Origin: Psychromarinibacter halotolerans
Lineage (GTDB): Bacteria > Pseudomonadota > Alphaproteobacteria > Rhodobacterales > Rhodobacteraceae
Length of the DNA stretch: 64,000 bases
Assembly: GCF_029168315.1 (NCBI RefSeq)
Contig: NZ_JARGYD010000002.1
Span: 1-64,000, forward strand
Direction of reading: 5' to 3'
Shown here: positions 14,963-23,519 of the stretch, piece by piece
Layout of the letters: every line of letters begins with the position of its first letter
Position numbering within the stretch: the first letter of the stretch is position 1
Notes under the pieces: model-generated
What the model was told of the DNA's origin: nothing
Seen by the model: only the letters and a program-made list of their open reading frames with translations
Databases searched by the model: none
Translations under genes and position numbers: made by a program

Positions 14963-15943
14963 TTACTCGCCGCGAAGTGCCGCAAGCGCGGACTCGCCAC
15001 CGACGCGGGCGACGTAGGAATCCACCACATCCGCGACGGCTTCGGCGAAGGCCGCCTGCTCGTCCTCGGACAGGTCGACCACCTCGATCGCGTCGTTCTC
15101 GCGTGCGGCGGCAAGCGCCTCGTCCGCGACGGCATTCCACGCATCCTCGGCGCTTTTCGACAGGCCCATGCCCGACGCTTCGTCCAGCGCGGCCTTTTCT
15201 GCATCGCCGAGGCCGTCGTACACGCCTTGGTTCATGACCGTGTAGAACGTCAGGCGGCCAAGCGGCGCGCCGATGGTCACGGCGCCGGTCACCTCGTTCA
15301 GTTTGAAGTCGGTCAGAACGGACACGCCGGTGATCACGCCGTCGATCAGGCCGGTCTGCATCGCGTTGTAGACCTCGGTCATCGGCATCTGCACGGGGGT
15401 CGCGCCCAGAGCGGTCGCCACCTCGGCAGCCGTCGCACCCGCGACGCGGACCTTCAGGCCGGCTAGGTCTTCGGGCGTACGGATCGCCGTTTCACGCATG
15501 ATGAAGATGTTGGGCTCGGACGTCCAAAGCGCCAGCGCCTTGGTCGCCGGGAATTCGCCCGCCAGTTCGCTGTCGAACGCGGCCCACAGCGCCTCGTAGC
15601 CGGGCTTGTCATCCGGGATCGCGCCCGGCAGTTCCGCGATCATCGTCTTCTCGAACTGCGACGAGGTATAGCCCGGCAGGCCCCAGGACATATCCGCCGC
15701 GCCTTGCACGACGCGCACGTACTGTTCCAGCGGACCGGCGCCAAGCTCGCCGCCATGGTAGCCCTGAACGGTGAGCGCACCGTCGGTGGCCGCCGAGACG
15801 TCGGCGTTCAGCTTTTCGATGACGCTGGCGTTGATCGTGTGGAACGGCGGCGTGAAGCTTGCGAACTTCAGTTCCTGCGCCGAAACCGTTCCGGCAAACC
15901 CGACCGCGATGGCGGCGGCTGCAATCAGTCTGTCGAATTTCAT
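14963..15943 (-). CDS. TRAP substrate-binding protein (DctP)
   Basis: A 326-residue periplasmic binding protein of the DctP family with a signal peptide cleaved after about residue 22 (VSAQE). The conserved arginine that usually clamps the substrate carboxylate is in LKVRVAG near residue 160, and Q-M-x-x-x-E-V-Y-N-A-M-Q-T-G follows. The ligand is probably an organic acid. A ribosome-binding GGGAGG precedes the start. It follows the LigM-like gene by 90 bases. Confidence 0.94.
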   Translation of the reverse strand: MKFDRLIAAAAIAVGFAGTVSAQELKFASFTPPFHTINASVIEKLNADVSAATDGALTVQGYHGGELGAGPLEQYVRVVQGAADMSWGLPGYTSSQFEKTMIAELPGAIPDDKPGYEALWAAFDSELAGEFPATKALALWTSEPNIFIMRETAIRTPEDLAGLKVRVAGATAAEVATALGATPVQMPMTEVYNAMQTGLIDGVITGVSVLTDFKLNEVTGAVTIGAPLGRLTFYTVMNQGVYDGLGDAEKAALDEASGMGLSKSAEDAWNAVADEALAAARENDAIEVVDLSEDEQAAFAEAVADVVDSYVARVGGESALAALRGE

Positions 15944-16033
15944 GTCGTTCCCTCCCCTGGTGACACCAGTGATGTTGACGGGGGCGAACCTAACCTCTGC
16001 CCGCCCCCGCGAAAATAGAATTCTTCGTTATTT

Positions 16034-17434
16034 CTAACCCTTGGCCCGCCAGCTATCGGCCGCATAGCCCTCGCGCGCCTCGCGCGAGTAAGGCGTAGGC
16101 GACACGCGAACGCGGATTTCGGCCTGCTTGTGCGTCTCTGTCGAGGTCTTGCCGGTGTCGTCCGGCTCACCCCATTTCATGGTCAGCACGTCGCCTTCCT
16201 GAACGCTTTCGTCGACCACGCCCAGCGACAGCATGCAGCGTTCGTTGAACGAATAGCCGTTGAACATGCTCATCCCGACCATCTTGTCGCCCTGCATCAC
16301 CATATCGGCGCTAGAGCTGGCATAGTTCGGCTGCGGGAAGTCGATCCATTTGTAGGGCGTGCCGTCCTCGAAGCCGCTGGCGATGACCTTCAGAACGTCG
16401 TCCTTGTTCCACTCGAAGGTGACCTTCTTGCGGTTCGGCCCGTCCTTCATCTTGGCCAGGGCATCCTTGCCGATGAAGTCGTCTTTCTTCCAGCCGATGT
16501 AGAAGCCATAGCCCAGCTCGAACGGGTTCACGTAGTAATCCGCGATGTTGTCGCTGACATAGCTGCCGCCGATCGAACCCACGGCTTCGTATGCGTCGGC
16601 GCCAAGATAATCGCGGTACTCCTGCATCATGCCGTCGCCGGTGTAGATGCCGGGCAGCGGACTGGGGATCCAGCCGGATTCAAGCGTGTTGGTCGAATAG
16701 GCGCGGCTGCCGCAGCGCACGAGGTTCACGCCCGCCTTCTCGGCGGATTCCATGATCACCGACTGGATGTAGGCCTTGTCCTTGTAAGGACCCCAGACTT
16801 CCAGACCGGGCGCGCCAGACATGCCGTGGCGCAGGGCCTGCACCTTCTTGGACCCGATGTTGATCCAGTCGACGTGGAAGAACTTGATGTCCGGAACCGG
16901 CCCGCCGTTCATCACCTCGAAGATCTTCGGCGCGTCGGGGCCCTGGATCTGGAAGCGATAGTGCGTGCGAAGCACCCGCTCGCCATCGGGGCGGCTGTCA
17001 GAGCGTGGGTCGTGGATCAGGCGGACCTTCCAGCTGCCGATGGCGGCTTGGAACTTGGTCCAGTTCGCGGTCGGTGCGCGGCCGACGAGGATGAACTTGT
17101 CCTCACGCTCGCGGAAAATGATCATGTCGCCGATGACATGGCCCGCCGGGGTGACCGGCACGAAGTGCTTGGCGCGGGCAAGGTCGAAGTTGGCGAAACC
17201 GTTGATTCCCACATGCGCAAGGAACGCCTCGGCGTCCGGGCCCTCGACGATCAGCTCGTCCATGTGGTGGGACTGATCGAACAGCACCGCCGACTCGCGC
17301 CACGCCCGCTGCTCGTCGCGCCAGTTGGTGAACTCGGGCGCAACGACGGGATAGACGTACATCCCGATGGCCGAGTTCCGAAGCATGTCGACCGGGTTTC
17401 CGGCCTTTGCAATCGCGTCACTGAGACTGGACAT
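16034..17434 (-). CDS. LigM-like THF-dependent O-demethylase
   Basis: A 466-residue member of the GcvT/aminomethyltransferase superfamily, most like LigM, the tetrahydrofolate-dependent vanillate/3-O-methylgallate O-demethylase of Sphingobium. Shared landmarks include MLRNSAIGMYVYPVVAPEF at the N-terminus, SAVLFDQSHHM, RFQIQGPDAPKI, RHGMSGAPGLEVWGPY, and SNTLESGWIPSPLP-type and GGSYVSDNIADYYVNP segments. Such enzymes move a methyl group from a methoxylated or methylated substrate to folate in the cytoplasm. The exact substrate here is uncertain. An AGGAGG ribosome-binding site fixes the start. It is the first structural gene after the GntR regulator. Confidence 0.85.
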   Translation of the reverse strand: MSSLSDAIAKAGNPVDMLRNSAIGMYVYPVVAPEFTNWRDEQRAWRESAVLFDQSHHMDELIVEGPDAEAFLAHVGINGFANFDLARAKHFVPVTPAGHVIGDMIIFREREDKFILVGRAPTANWTKFQAAIGSWKVRLIHDPRSDSRPDGERVLRTHYRFQIQGPDAPKIFEVMNGGPVPDIKFFHVDWINIGSKKVQALRHGMSGAPGLEVWGPYKDKAYIQSVIMESAEKAGVNLVRCGSRAYSTNTLESGWIPSPLPGIYTGDGMMQEYRDYLGADAYEAVGSIGGSYVSDNIADYYVNPFELGYGFYIGWKKDDFIGKDALAKMKDGPNRKKVTFEWNKDDVLKVIASGFEDGTPYKWIDFPQPNYASSSADMVMQGDKMVGMSMFNGYSFNERCMLSLGVVDESVQEGDVLTMKWGEPDDTGKTSTETHKQAEIRVRVSPTPYSREAREGYAADSWRAKG

Positions 17435-17453
17435 AATGTGGTTCCTCCTATGG

Positions 17454-18188
17454 TCAGTTGTCTGAAACAAGCGCAAGACCCGGCACGCGTTCGGCGATGT
17501 CCGGTCCGGCTTGCATGGCGTATTCAAGGTTGATCCGCGCAAGCCGCGCGTGTTCGCGGGCCAGCGATTCCGCGCGCGCGCCTTCGCGGGCGAGGATGGC
17601 GTCGAACAGGGCGCGGTGCTGACGTTGCGCACGGGGCAGCGAGGCGCGGAAGTCGTGCACGACCTCCTGCCCCTGCAAGAACGCGCTGGGCGACGCGAGT
17701 GGCAAGCGCGCGGCGCGTTCTACCTCGCGCTGCACCACCCGGCTTCCGGCCAGCGCGGCGATCAGTTCGTGAAACCGCGCGTTCAGCCGCACGTAGGCCG
17801 TGAAGTCGATCGCATCCGCCGACGCCGTCGCCCGGTCCAGCGCATCAAGCACCGCGCGGCATTCGACCGCCAGCGCCGGATCCGCGCCGCGTTCGGCCGC
17901 CAGCCGGGCCGCCGTGCCCTCGACGACGCCGCGCAGTTCGATGGCGTCGATGATGTCTTCCATGGTGAAGCTCGCGACACGGCAGCGCCCGGTGTCGGCG
18001 CGTTCCAGCAGGCCTTCCTCGACCAGCCGGTCCATCGCCTGCCGCAGCGGCGTGCGCGAAATTCCAAAACGTTCGGCAAGCGCGGTCTCAGCCAGTCGGG
18101 TGTTCGCCTCGACCCCGCCGTTCAGGATAAGCGCGCGCAACTCCTGCAGCGCCTTCTCGTACTGAGAGACTCTCTCCTCCGTCGGCAT
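17454..18188 (-). CDS. GntR-family (FCD) regulator
   Basis: A 244-residue transcription factor of the FadR/FCD subgroup. The winged-helix DNA-binding domain covers about residues 8-75 (LAERFGISRTPLRQAMDRLVEEGLL) and the C-terminal FCD ligand-binding helices carry the metal-ligand-like pattern NARFHELI and QRQHRALF. The start at 18188 has a GGGAGGAA ribosome-binding site; the longer frame to 18263 does not. It lies 19 bases upstream of the LigM-like gene and probably controls it and the TRAP genes through the two TGTATACA sites just upstream. The ligand is unknown. Confidence 0.92.
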   Translation of the reverse strand: MPTEERVSQYEKALQELRALILNGGVEANTRLAETALAERFGISRTPLRQAMDRLVEEGLLERADTGRCRVASFTMEDIIDAIELRGVVEGTAARLAAERGADPALAVECRAVLDALDRATASADAIDFTAYVRLNARFHELIAALAGSRVVQREVERAARLPLASPSAFLQGQEVVHDFRASLPRAQRQHRALFDAILAREGARAESLAREHARLARINLEYAMQAGPDIAERVPGLALVSDN

Positions 18189-18220
18189 AGTTCCTCCCTT
18201 TGCCGCTGGCGAAACGCTAT

Positions 18221-18232
18221 TCTGTATACATT
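18221..18232. promoter_or_regulatory. GntR operator candidate, proximal
   Basis: TCTGTATACATT, with the 8-bp palindrome TGTATACA at 18223-18230. It matches the distal site at 18283-18294 on the opposite strand over 11 bases (TCTGTATACAT) and lies 35 bases upstream of the GntR gene start. Confidence 0.6.
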
Positions 18233-18282
18233 TCCCTGTCAAAGAATAACGCACGGCGGACATACGGCCATCACGGGGCGCT

Positions 18283-18296
18283 TATGTATACAGAAA
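18283..18296. promoter_or_regulatory. GntR operator candidate, distal
   Basis: TATGTATACAGAAA, with TGTATACA at 18285-18292, inverted relative to the proximal site. The centres are 62 bases apart, close to six helical turns. Confidence 0.6.
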
Positions 18297-18431
18297 TGTG
18301 ATCGGCGCCCGTTCCAGCGGGCCAACGATCCACCCAGCCAACCTGCCGCCGATTAAGCGAAATTTAACCATCGCCGGTGATTTTCCGAGGTACGGCATAC
18401 GTGAATGTTCAGTCTTGGGGAGACGACGAAG

Positions 18432-18659
18432 ATGCCTGCACTCAGGGTCTTCCGCTGCCGCGAATGCGGTCACCGGATGCGGCTGGCCGGGCGCCTGTGT
18501 GGCCGGTGCCATGCCCGCAAGGGGTTGCTGCAGTCCCGTGCCATCGTCATTGCATCCGGCTCGGCGATCCTGATCCTGTGCACCGTCATCGTGATCGTGC
18601 TTGCCGCACCGTCGGATTCGACCGAACGTCATGCCAGCCAAGCCTCGGCGCGGTTTTGA
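18432..18659 (+). CDS. Small zinc-ribbon membrane protein
   Basis: A 75-residue protein with a CREC-...-CGRC arrangement at residues 9-27 (two CxxC pairs) and one hydrophobic segment at about residues 38-60. It looks like a short zinc ribbon on the cytoplasmic side joined to a transmembrane helix. I do not recognise a named family. The frame shows the strong third-position GC bias of real genes here, and GGGGAGACG lies upstream of the ATG. It lies between divergent regulators and has no obvious partner. Confidence 0.6.
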   Translation: MPALRVFRCRECGHRMRLAGRLCGRCHARKGLLQSRAIVIASGSAILILCTVIVIVLAAPSDSTERHASQASARF

Positions 18660-18713
18660 CAAAACCGCAAACATACGGCAATTGGATGCAATTATCGCAA
18701 TCCAGAGCCTGCC

Positions 18714-19643
18714 ATGAACCTTCGGGGTCTTCGCCTGTTCCGCTATGTCGTCGCCACCGGCTCGCTGTCAGAGGCCGCCGACCGGCTGAACCTGTCACCA
18801 TCCGCCGCCAGCCGCCTGCTGACACAGCTGGAAGGTCAACTGTCGCTGACGCTGTTCTCGCGCTCGCGGCGGAACCTTGAACTGACGGACGAAGGCGCGC
18901 TGTTCTACCAGCAGATTTCCAACACGCTGGACGGCATCGACGAGATCCCGCTAATCGCCCGCGACATCCGCACGCGGACCCGCAACTGGCTGTCGGTAGT
19001 CACCGCCGCGCCGCTGGCGAACGGCCTAGTCGTGCCCACCATCGCCCGACTGCGGCGCGAGGGCGTCGACCTGCAATGCACGGTCCACGTCGAAAGCCGG
19101 TTCGAGATCGAAAGCAAGGTTGCCGCGCGGGGCTATAACATGGGCCTTATCTCGCTTCCGGTCGAGAACGAGATCATCCCGATCGACATCATGCCCGTGC
19201 TGCGGTCGCGACTGTGCGTGCTGATGCCTGCGGGGCATTCGCTGGAACGTGCGAAGGAGGTCGCACTTGGCGATCTGGCCGCCGGTCCGCTGGTGTCGCT
19301 GGCGGCGGGGCAAAGGTGGCGCGACCGGCTGGAAGACGTGATGGGCACCGCAGGCCTGCGGCCCGAGATCGCGTTCGAAACGGGATCGACAATCGTGACC
19401 GTCGAGATGGTGCGGCAGGGGCTTGGACTGACACTGATCGACCCGATGGTGATGACCCCGGCCACGATGCAGGGCATGGCGCTGCGCCCGCTAGAGGGCG
19501 ACCACTGGATCACCTACGCCAGCGTGCACGCGAAAGGGCCGCGCGCCGAGCTGGCAGAGGTCTTTCTTGATGGCATCATGGCCCATGTCGAAGACCGCCG
19601 CGCCACCGAACCCGGGCTTGCCGACAGCGTCTACCTGATCTGA
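18714..19643 (+). CDS. LysR-family transcriptional regulator
   Basis: A 309-residue LysR-type regulator. The N-terminal winged helix (about residues 1-60) reads FRYVVATGSLSEAADRLNLSPSAASRLLTQLEGQL, and the C-terminal periplasmic-binding-like effector domain follows from about residue 90. It would bind DNA as a tetramer and respond to a small ligand. It is convergent with the lyase gene, overlapping its end by 13 bases. It probably controls the adjacent lyase and Dpp-type transporter operon, although that operon's promoter lies more than 6 kb away at 26 kb. Confidence 0.93.
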   Translation: MNLRGLRLFRYVVATGSLSEAADRLNLSPSAASRLLTQLEGQLSLTLFSRSRRNLELTDEGALFYQQISNTLDGIDEIPLIARDIRTRTRNWLSVVTAAPLANGLVVPTIARLRREGVDLQCTVHVESRFEIESKVAARGYNMGLISLPVENEIIPIDIMPVLRSRLCVLMPAGHSLERAKEVALGDLAAGPLVSLAAGQRWRDRLEDVMGTAGLRPEIAFETGSTIVTVEMVRQGLGLTLIDPMVMTPATMQGMALRPLEGDHWITYASVHAKGPRAELAEVFLDGIMAHVEDRRATEPGLADSVYLI

Positions 19644-20974
19644 TCCGTAAGGCTATTGGCCACCTTGTGCGCAAGGGCGGCGGCATCGCGGGCAATGCGG
19701 GCGCTGTCGCCGCAATAGCCAGCCGGGTCCAGACCGTCGCGAATTTCCGGTTCGGTCATGTGCTGGCGCACCGCGCTATCCGACAGCAGCGCGTCCAGCA
19801 CCGTCTGCCCCGCCGCCCGGTGGTCCAGCGCGTGGTGGATCAGGTCGTGCGCCGCCGCACGCCCGGTCCGGGGCGCAAGCATCATCATCAGCCGTTCGGT
19901 CGCGATGGCCCCGCCGGTGGCCCGCAAATTCTGCTCCATTCGGTCAGGATCGACCGCGATCCGGCGCAGCAAGCCATCGAACCCCTCGGCCAGCGTCCAC
20001 GCCAGCGGGACCGCGCGGTCCAGCACAGCGTTGACCAACTGGTTGCGCACCGCGTCGCCCTCGTGACTGGAGGCCCCGGTTTCCAGCGCCGAGCCCGCCA
20101 GCCCGCGCAGTTCGGCCGCCTCGGCCAGCACGCGGACGACATACTTGGGATTGATCTTGTGCGGCATGGTCGAGGACCCGACCGTCCCGGCGTCCAGTGT
20201 TTCCGACACCTCTCCGATTTCCTCGGTCATCAGCAGGTACAGCTCGGACGCGATACGCTCGATGGTCATCGCCAGCAGCGACAGTTGCAGCACGTAGTCC
20301 GCGAACAGGTCGTTGATCGCGCGCCCGGGCACCAGCAACGCGTCCAGCCCGAACCGCGCGGCCAGCCGCGCGTTCAGCTCTTGCCCGCCCGCGCCATAGG
20401 CGTGCATTGCGCCGACCGCGCCGCCGAACGGAAGCACGAACAGGCGGCGGCCGCCGTGGTCCAGCCGGTCGATGGCGCGGGTCATCTCTTCGATCCAACC
20501 AGCGACCTTGAACCCGTAGGTGATCGGCAACGCGTGTTGCCGGTTGGTGCGGCCCGCCATCAGCGTTTCGGCATGGGTCGTCGCGGTGTCGGCCAATTGT
20601 TCCAGCACCGACCGAAGCGCCTTGCGGATGGCGCGGTCGGCTTCGCGGATCAGCAGGATGCGCCCAGTCTGGATCACGTTCTGCGTCGTCGCGCCCCAAT
20701 GGACCCACGCCCCGGCCTCGCCCGCGGCGCGCCCCAGCAGCCGGGTCAGCGACAGGATCGGCGCATGGGTGACGCGGATGTCGGCCTGCAACGCCTCGAT
20801 CCCGATGGTGTCCAGCCGCGCGGCGGCGCGGATGCCCTCGGCGGCGTGGTCCGGGATCATGCCCATGTCGGCCTGCACCTCGGCCAGCGCGGCCTCGACG
20901 TCCAGCCACGACTGCCACAGCGTTTCGCGCGCGAACAGGGTGTCGGGCGTCAGGTTCGGGGTTCCAAGCTTCAT
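19631..20974 (-). CDS. Fumarase/aspartase-superfamily lyase
   Basis: A 447-residue member of the superfamily that includes adenylosuccinate lyase, argininosuccinate lyase and 3-carboxy-cis,cis-muconate cycloisomerase. The signature loop GSSTMPHKINPK is at about residues 263-274, and VHWGATTQNVIQTG near 90 is a second active-site region. The enzymes release fumarate-like products by C-N or C-O elimination. The general style is PcaB-like, but the transport context suggests cleavage of an imported N-substituted aspartate or similar compound. It overlaps the ATPase gene by 4 bases, so it belongs to the transporter operon. Confidence 0.88.
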   Translation of the reverse strand: MKLGTPNLTPDTLFARETLWQSWLDVEAALAEVQADMGMIPDHAAEGIRAAARLDTIGIEALQADIRVTHAPILSLTRLLGRAAGEAGAWVHWGATTQNVIQTGRILLIREADRAIRKALRSVLEQLADTATTHAETLMAGRTNRQHALPITYGFKVAGWIEEMTRAIDRLDHGGRRLFVLPFGGAVGAMHAYGAGGQELNARLAARFGLDALLVPGRAINDLFADYVLQLSLLAMTIERIASELYLLMTEEIGEVSETLDAGTVGSSTMPHKINPKYVVRVLAEAAELRGLAGSALETGASSHEGDAVRNQLVNAVLDRAVPLAWTLAEGFDGLLRRIAVDPDRMEQNLRATGGAIATERLMMMLAPRTGRAAAHDLIHHALDHRAAGQTVLDALLSDSAVRQHMTEPEIRDGLDPAGYCGDSARIARDAAALAHKVANSLTDQIR

Positions 20975-22602
20975 CGGGCATCCTCTGTCACCGGCGCCCC
21001 GTCGCCAAAGCGCGGCGCCGCCGCCAGCAGGCGTGCGGTATAGTCATTCGTCGGGTTCGACAGGACGTCGGCGGCGGTGCCGTGTTCGACGATGCGGCCC
21101 TGATACATGACCGCGACCCGGTCGGCCGTTTCGTGCACCACCGCCATGTCGTGGGTGATCAGCAACGTGGTCAGCCCCATCTCGCGGCGCAGGTCTTCCA
21201 GCAGCTTCAGGATTTGCGCCTGCACCGACACGTCCAGCGCCGAGGTCGGCTCGTCGCAGATCAGCGCCTCGGGCCGGGTGACAAGCGCGCGGGCGATGGC
21301 GACGCGCTGGCGTTGCCCGCCGGACAGCTGCGACGGATAGGCGTGCAGCAAGCGAGCGGGCAGGCGGACATGCTCCATCGCTTCTTTCACCGCCGCCATG
21401 CGGCTCGTGCCGTCCCCCTCGCCCCGCAGCACCAGCGGCCGCGCGATGATCTCGGACAGCCGTCGACGCGGGTTGAGCGAGGTGTAGGGGTCCTGAAACA
21501 CGGGCTGCACGAACCGCGCCCGTTCCGTCGCGGGCAGGTCGGCCAGCGGACGGCCCAGCATCGACACCGCACCGGATGTCGGCTGGTCCAGCCCCAGAAG
21601 AATGCGCGCCAGTGTCGATTTGCCCGAACCGCTTTCACCGATCAGGGCCATCGTCTCGCCGCGCTTCACCGACAGGCTGACACCGTCCAGCGCCCGGATC
21701 TCGCGCTTCGGGCCGAATAGTCCCTTGCGCGAGGTGAACAGCCGGGTCACGTCGCGGGCGACGATCACCTCGTCGTCGGAGGCGCGCGCCGAAATGACAT
21801 GCGCCGGTTCGCCATCCAGACGCGGGATCGAATCCAGCAGCATCCGGGTATAGTCGTGCTGCGGGGAAAACATGACCTGCCTGGCGGGCCCCTGTTCGAC
21901 CAGTTCGCCAGCGTACATCACAGCGACCTTGTCCGTCCTCTCTGCTACCACGGCAAGATCGTGCGAGATCAGGATCAGCCCCATCTGTCGTTCGCGCCGC
22001 AGGTCGTCCAGCAGGTCGAGAATCTGCGCCTGCACCGTCACGTCCAGCGCGGTCGTCGGCTCGTCCGCGATCAACAGGTCCGGGTCCAGCATCAGCGTCA
22101 TCGCGATCATCACGCGCTGCCGCTGGCCGCCGGACATCTGGTGCGGGAACTGGCTCATGCGGCCCTGCGGATCGGGGATGCCGACACGGTCCAGCAGATC
22201 GACCGCCTTCTTCCGCGCCGCCGAGGCGGACATCAGACCGCGCGCCACGGCGGCCTCGGTCATCTGGCGCCCGATGGTGTAGACCGGGTTCAGCGACGTC
22301 ATCGGTTCCTGAAAGATCATGCCGATCCGCGGGCCCGCGATGGTCGCGGCGAACGTGCGGTCGTCAAGCTGCGGCAAATCCTGCCCGTCGAAGGCCAGCC
22401 GTGCGGCCTTTGGCCGGGCACTGCGGGGCAGCAGCCGCATCAGGGCCAGCGCCGTCATCGACTTGCCAGAGCCGCTTTCGCCAACGATGCCCAGCGCCTC
22501 GCCCCGGTCCAGCGACAGCGAAACGTCCTTGACCGCGTGCAACATGCCGCCCGGCAGGGCCAGCGAGATGTCGAGGTTTCGGATATCCAGAAGCTGGCTC
22601 AT
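20971..22602 (-). CDS. Dpp/Opp-type ABC ATPase, fused double domain
   Basis: A 543-residue ABC ATPase with two complete nucleotide-binding domains in one chain, equivalent to DppD and DppF joined. Domain 1: GESGSGKSM, MSGGQRQRVMIAM, LLIADEPTTALD. Domain 2, from about residue 275: GESGSGKST, LSGGQRQRVAIARAL, LICDEPTSALD. It powers import by the two permeases encoded upstream. The start at 22602 overlaps the dppC-like stop (ATGA). Fused ATPases of this type (GsiA-like) occur in glutathione and peptide importers. Confidence 0.93.
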   Translation of the reverse strand: MSQLLDIRNLDISLALPGGMLHAVKDVSLSLDRGEALGIVGESGSGKSMTALALMRLLPRSARPKAARLAFDGQDLPQLDDRTFAATIAGPRIGMIFQEPMTSLNPVYTIGRQMTEAAVARGLMSASAARKKAVDLLDRVGIPDPQGRMSQFPHQMSGGQRQRVMIAMTLMLDPDLLIADEPTTALDVTVQAQILDLLDDLRRERQMGLILISHDLAVVAERTDKVAVMYAGELVEQGPARQVMFSPQHDYTRMLLDSIPRLDGEPAHVISARASDDEVIVARDVTRLFTSRKGLFGPKREIRALDGVSLSVKRGETMALIGESGSGKSTLARILLGLDQPTSGAVSMLGRPLADLPATERARFVQPVFQDPYTSLNPRRRLSEIIARPLVLRGEGDGTSRMAAVKEAMEHVRLPARLLHAYPSQLSGGQRQRVAIARALVTRPEALICDEPTSALDVSVQAQILKLLEDLRREMGLTTLLITHDMAVVHETADRVAVMYQGRIVEHGTAADVLSNPTNDYTARLLAAAPRFGDGAPVTEDAR

Positions 22603-23519
22603 TCGTTGCGCCCCTCTGGCGAAGTGATGTCGCGCAGGCCGTCGCCCATTAGGTTGGCGCCGATGACCAGCAGGAACAGGCAGATGCCCGGCAGAACGAC
22701 CAGCCACGGCCGATAGAACATGGCCTGCTTGCCCTCGGCGATCATCAGGCCCCACGACGGGGTCGGCGGCTGGATACCCACGCCGAGGAAGCTCAGCGAG
22801 CTTTCGGCAAGGATCGCGATGCCCAGTTCGAAGGTGAAGATCACGATGATCGCGCTCAGCAGGTTGGGCATGATCTCGTGCCAGATGATCTGCCGTGGGC
22901 TGGCCCCCGATGCGGCGGCGGCGGCGACAAAGTCCTGACTGCGGATGCGTTGCGTGGCGGCACGAGTCACCACGAGGTAGTAGGTCCAGTGCAGCACGCC
23001 GACGATGCCGATCACCACCCAGATCGACGGGCCGATGATGAACACCAGCGCCATCGCCAGCAGCAATCCGGGAAGCGCAAGCTGCGCGGTCAGCAGGAAG
23101 CTGATCGCATGGTCCGCCCAGCCGCCGAAGTACCCGGCGATAACGCCCAGCGTCACGCCGATCAGCAGGCCGACGGTGGCCGCGCCAATGCCGATGGTGA
23201 TCGACACGCGGGTGCCGTAGATCAGCCGGCTGAGATAATCGCGGCCATTCTGGTCGGTGCCCAGCAGATAGTCCCAGTTGCCGCCCTCGACCCAGACCGG
23301 CGGCAGCATCCGCGCAGACAGCGATTGCGCATAGGGATCGTGCGGCGCGATCAGCGGCGCGAAGATCGCGATCACGACGATCACAAGGATCAGGCCCGCC
23401 CCGATCAGAAAGCCGGTGTGACCGAACAGCCGCTGGCGGAAGATCTGGCCCGGCGTCAGCACGATCTGTGCCTCGTCATCGGCGGGCGTGGTGGAAAAGC
23501 TAAGGTCTGTACTGGTCAT
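22599..23519 (-). CDS. Dpp/Opp-type ABC permease (DppC-like)
   Basis: A 306-residue inner-membrane permease of the DppC/OppC family. An N-terminal cytoplasmic stretch is followed by six hydrophobic segments, with the EAA-type loop AAAASGASPRQIIWHEIMPNLL near residue 205 and GTDQNGRDYLSRLIYGTRVS near 95, both family landmarks. It forms the channel with the DppB-like subunit and overlaps its neighbours by 4 bases on both sides. Confidence 0.94.
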   Translation of the reverse strand: MTSTDLSFSTTPADDEAQIVLTPGQIFRQRLFGHTGFLIGAGLILVIVVIAIFAPLIAPHDPYAQSLSARMLPPVWVEGGNWDYLLGTDQNGRDYLSRLIYGTRVSITIGIGAATVGLLIGVTLGVIAGYFGGWADHAISFLLTAQLALPGLLLAMALVFIIGPSIWVVIGIVGVLHWTYYLVVTRAATQRIRSQDFVAAAAASGASPRQIIWHEIMPNLLSAIIVIFTFELGIAILAESSLSFLGVGIQPPTPSWGLMIAEGKQAMFYRPWLVVLPGICLFLLVIGANLMGDGLRDITSPEGRNE

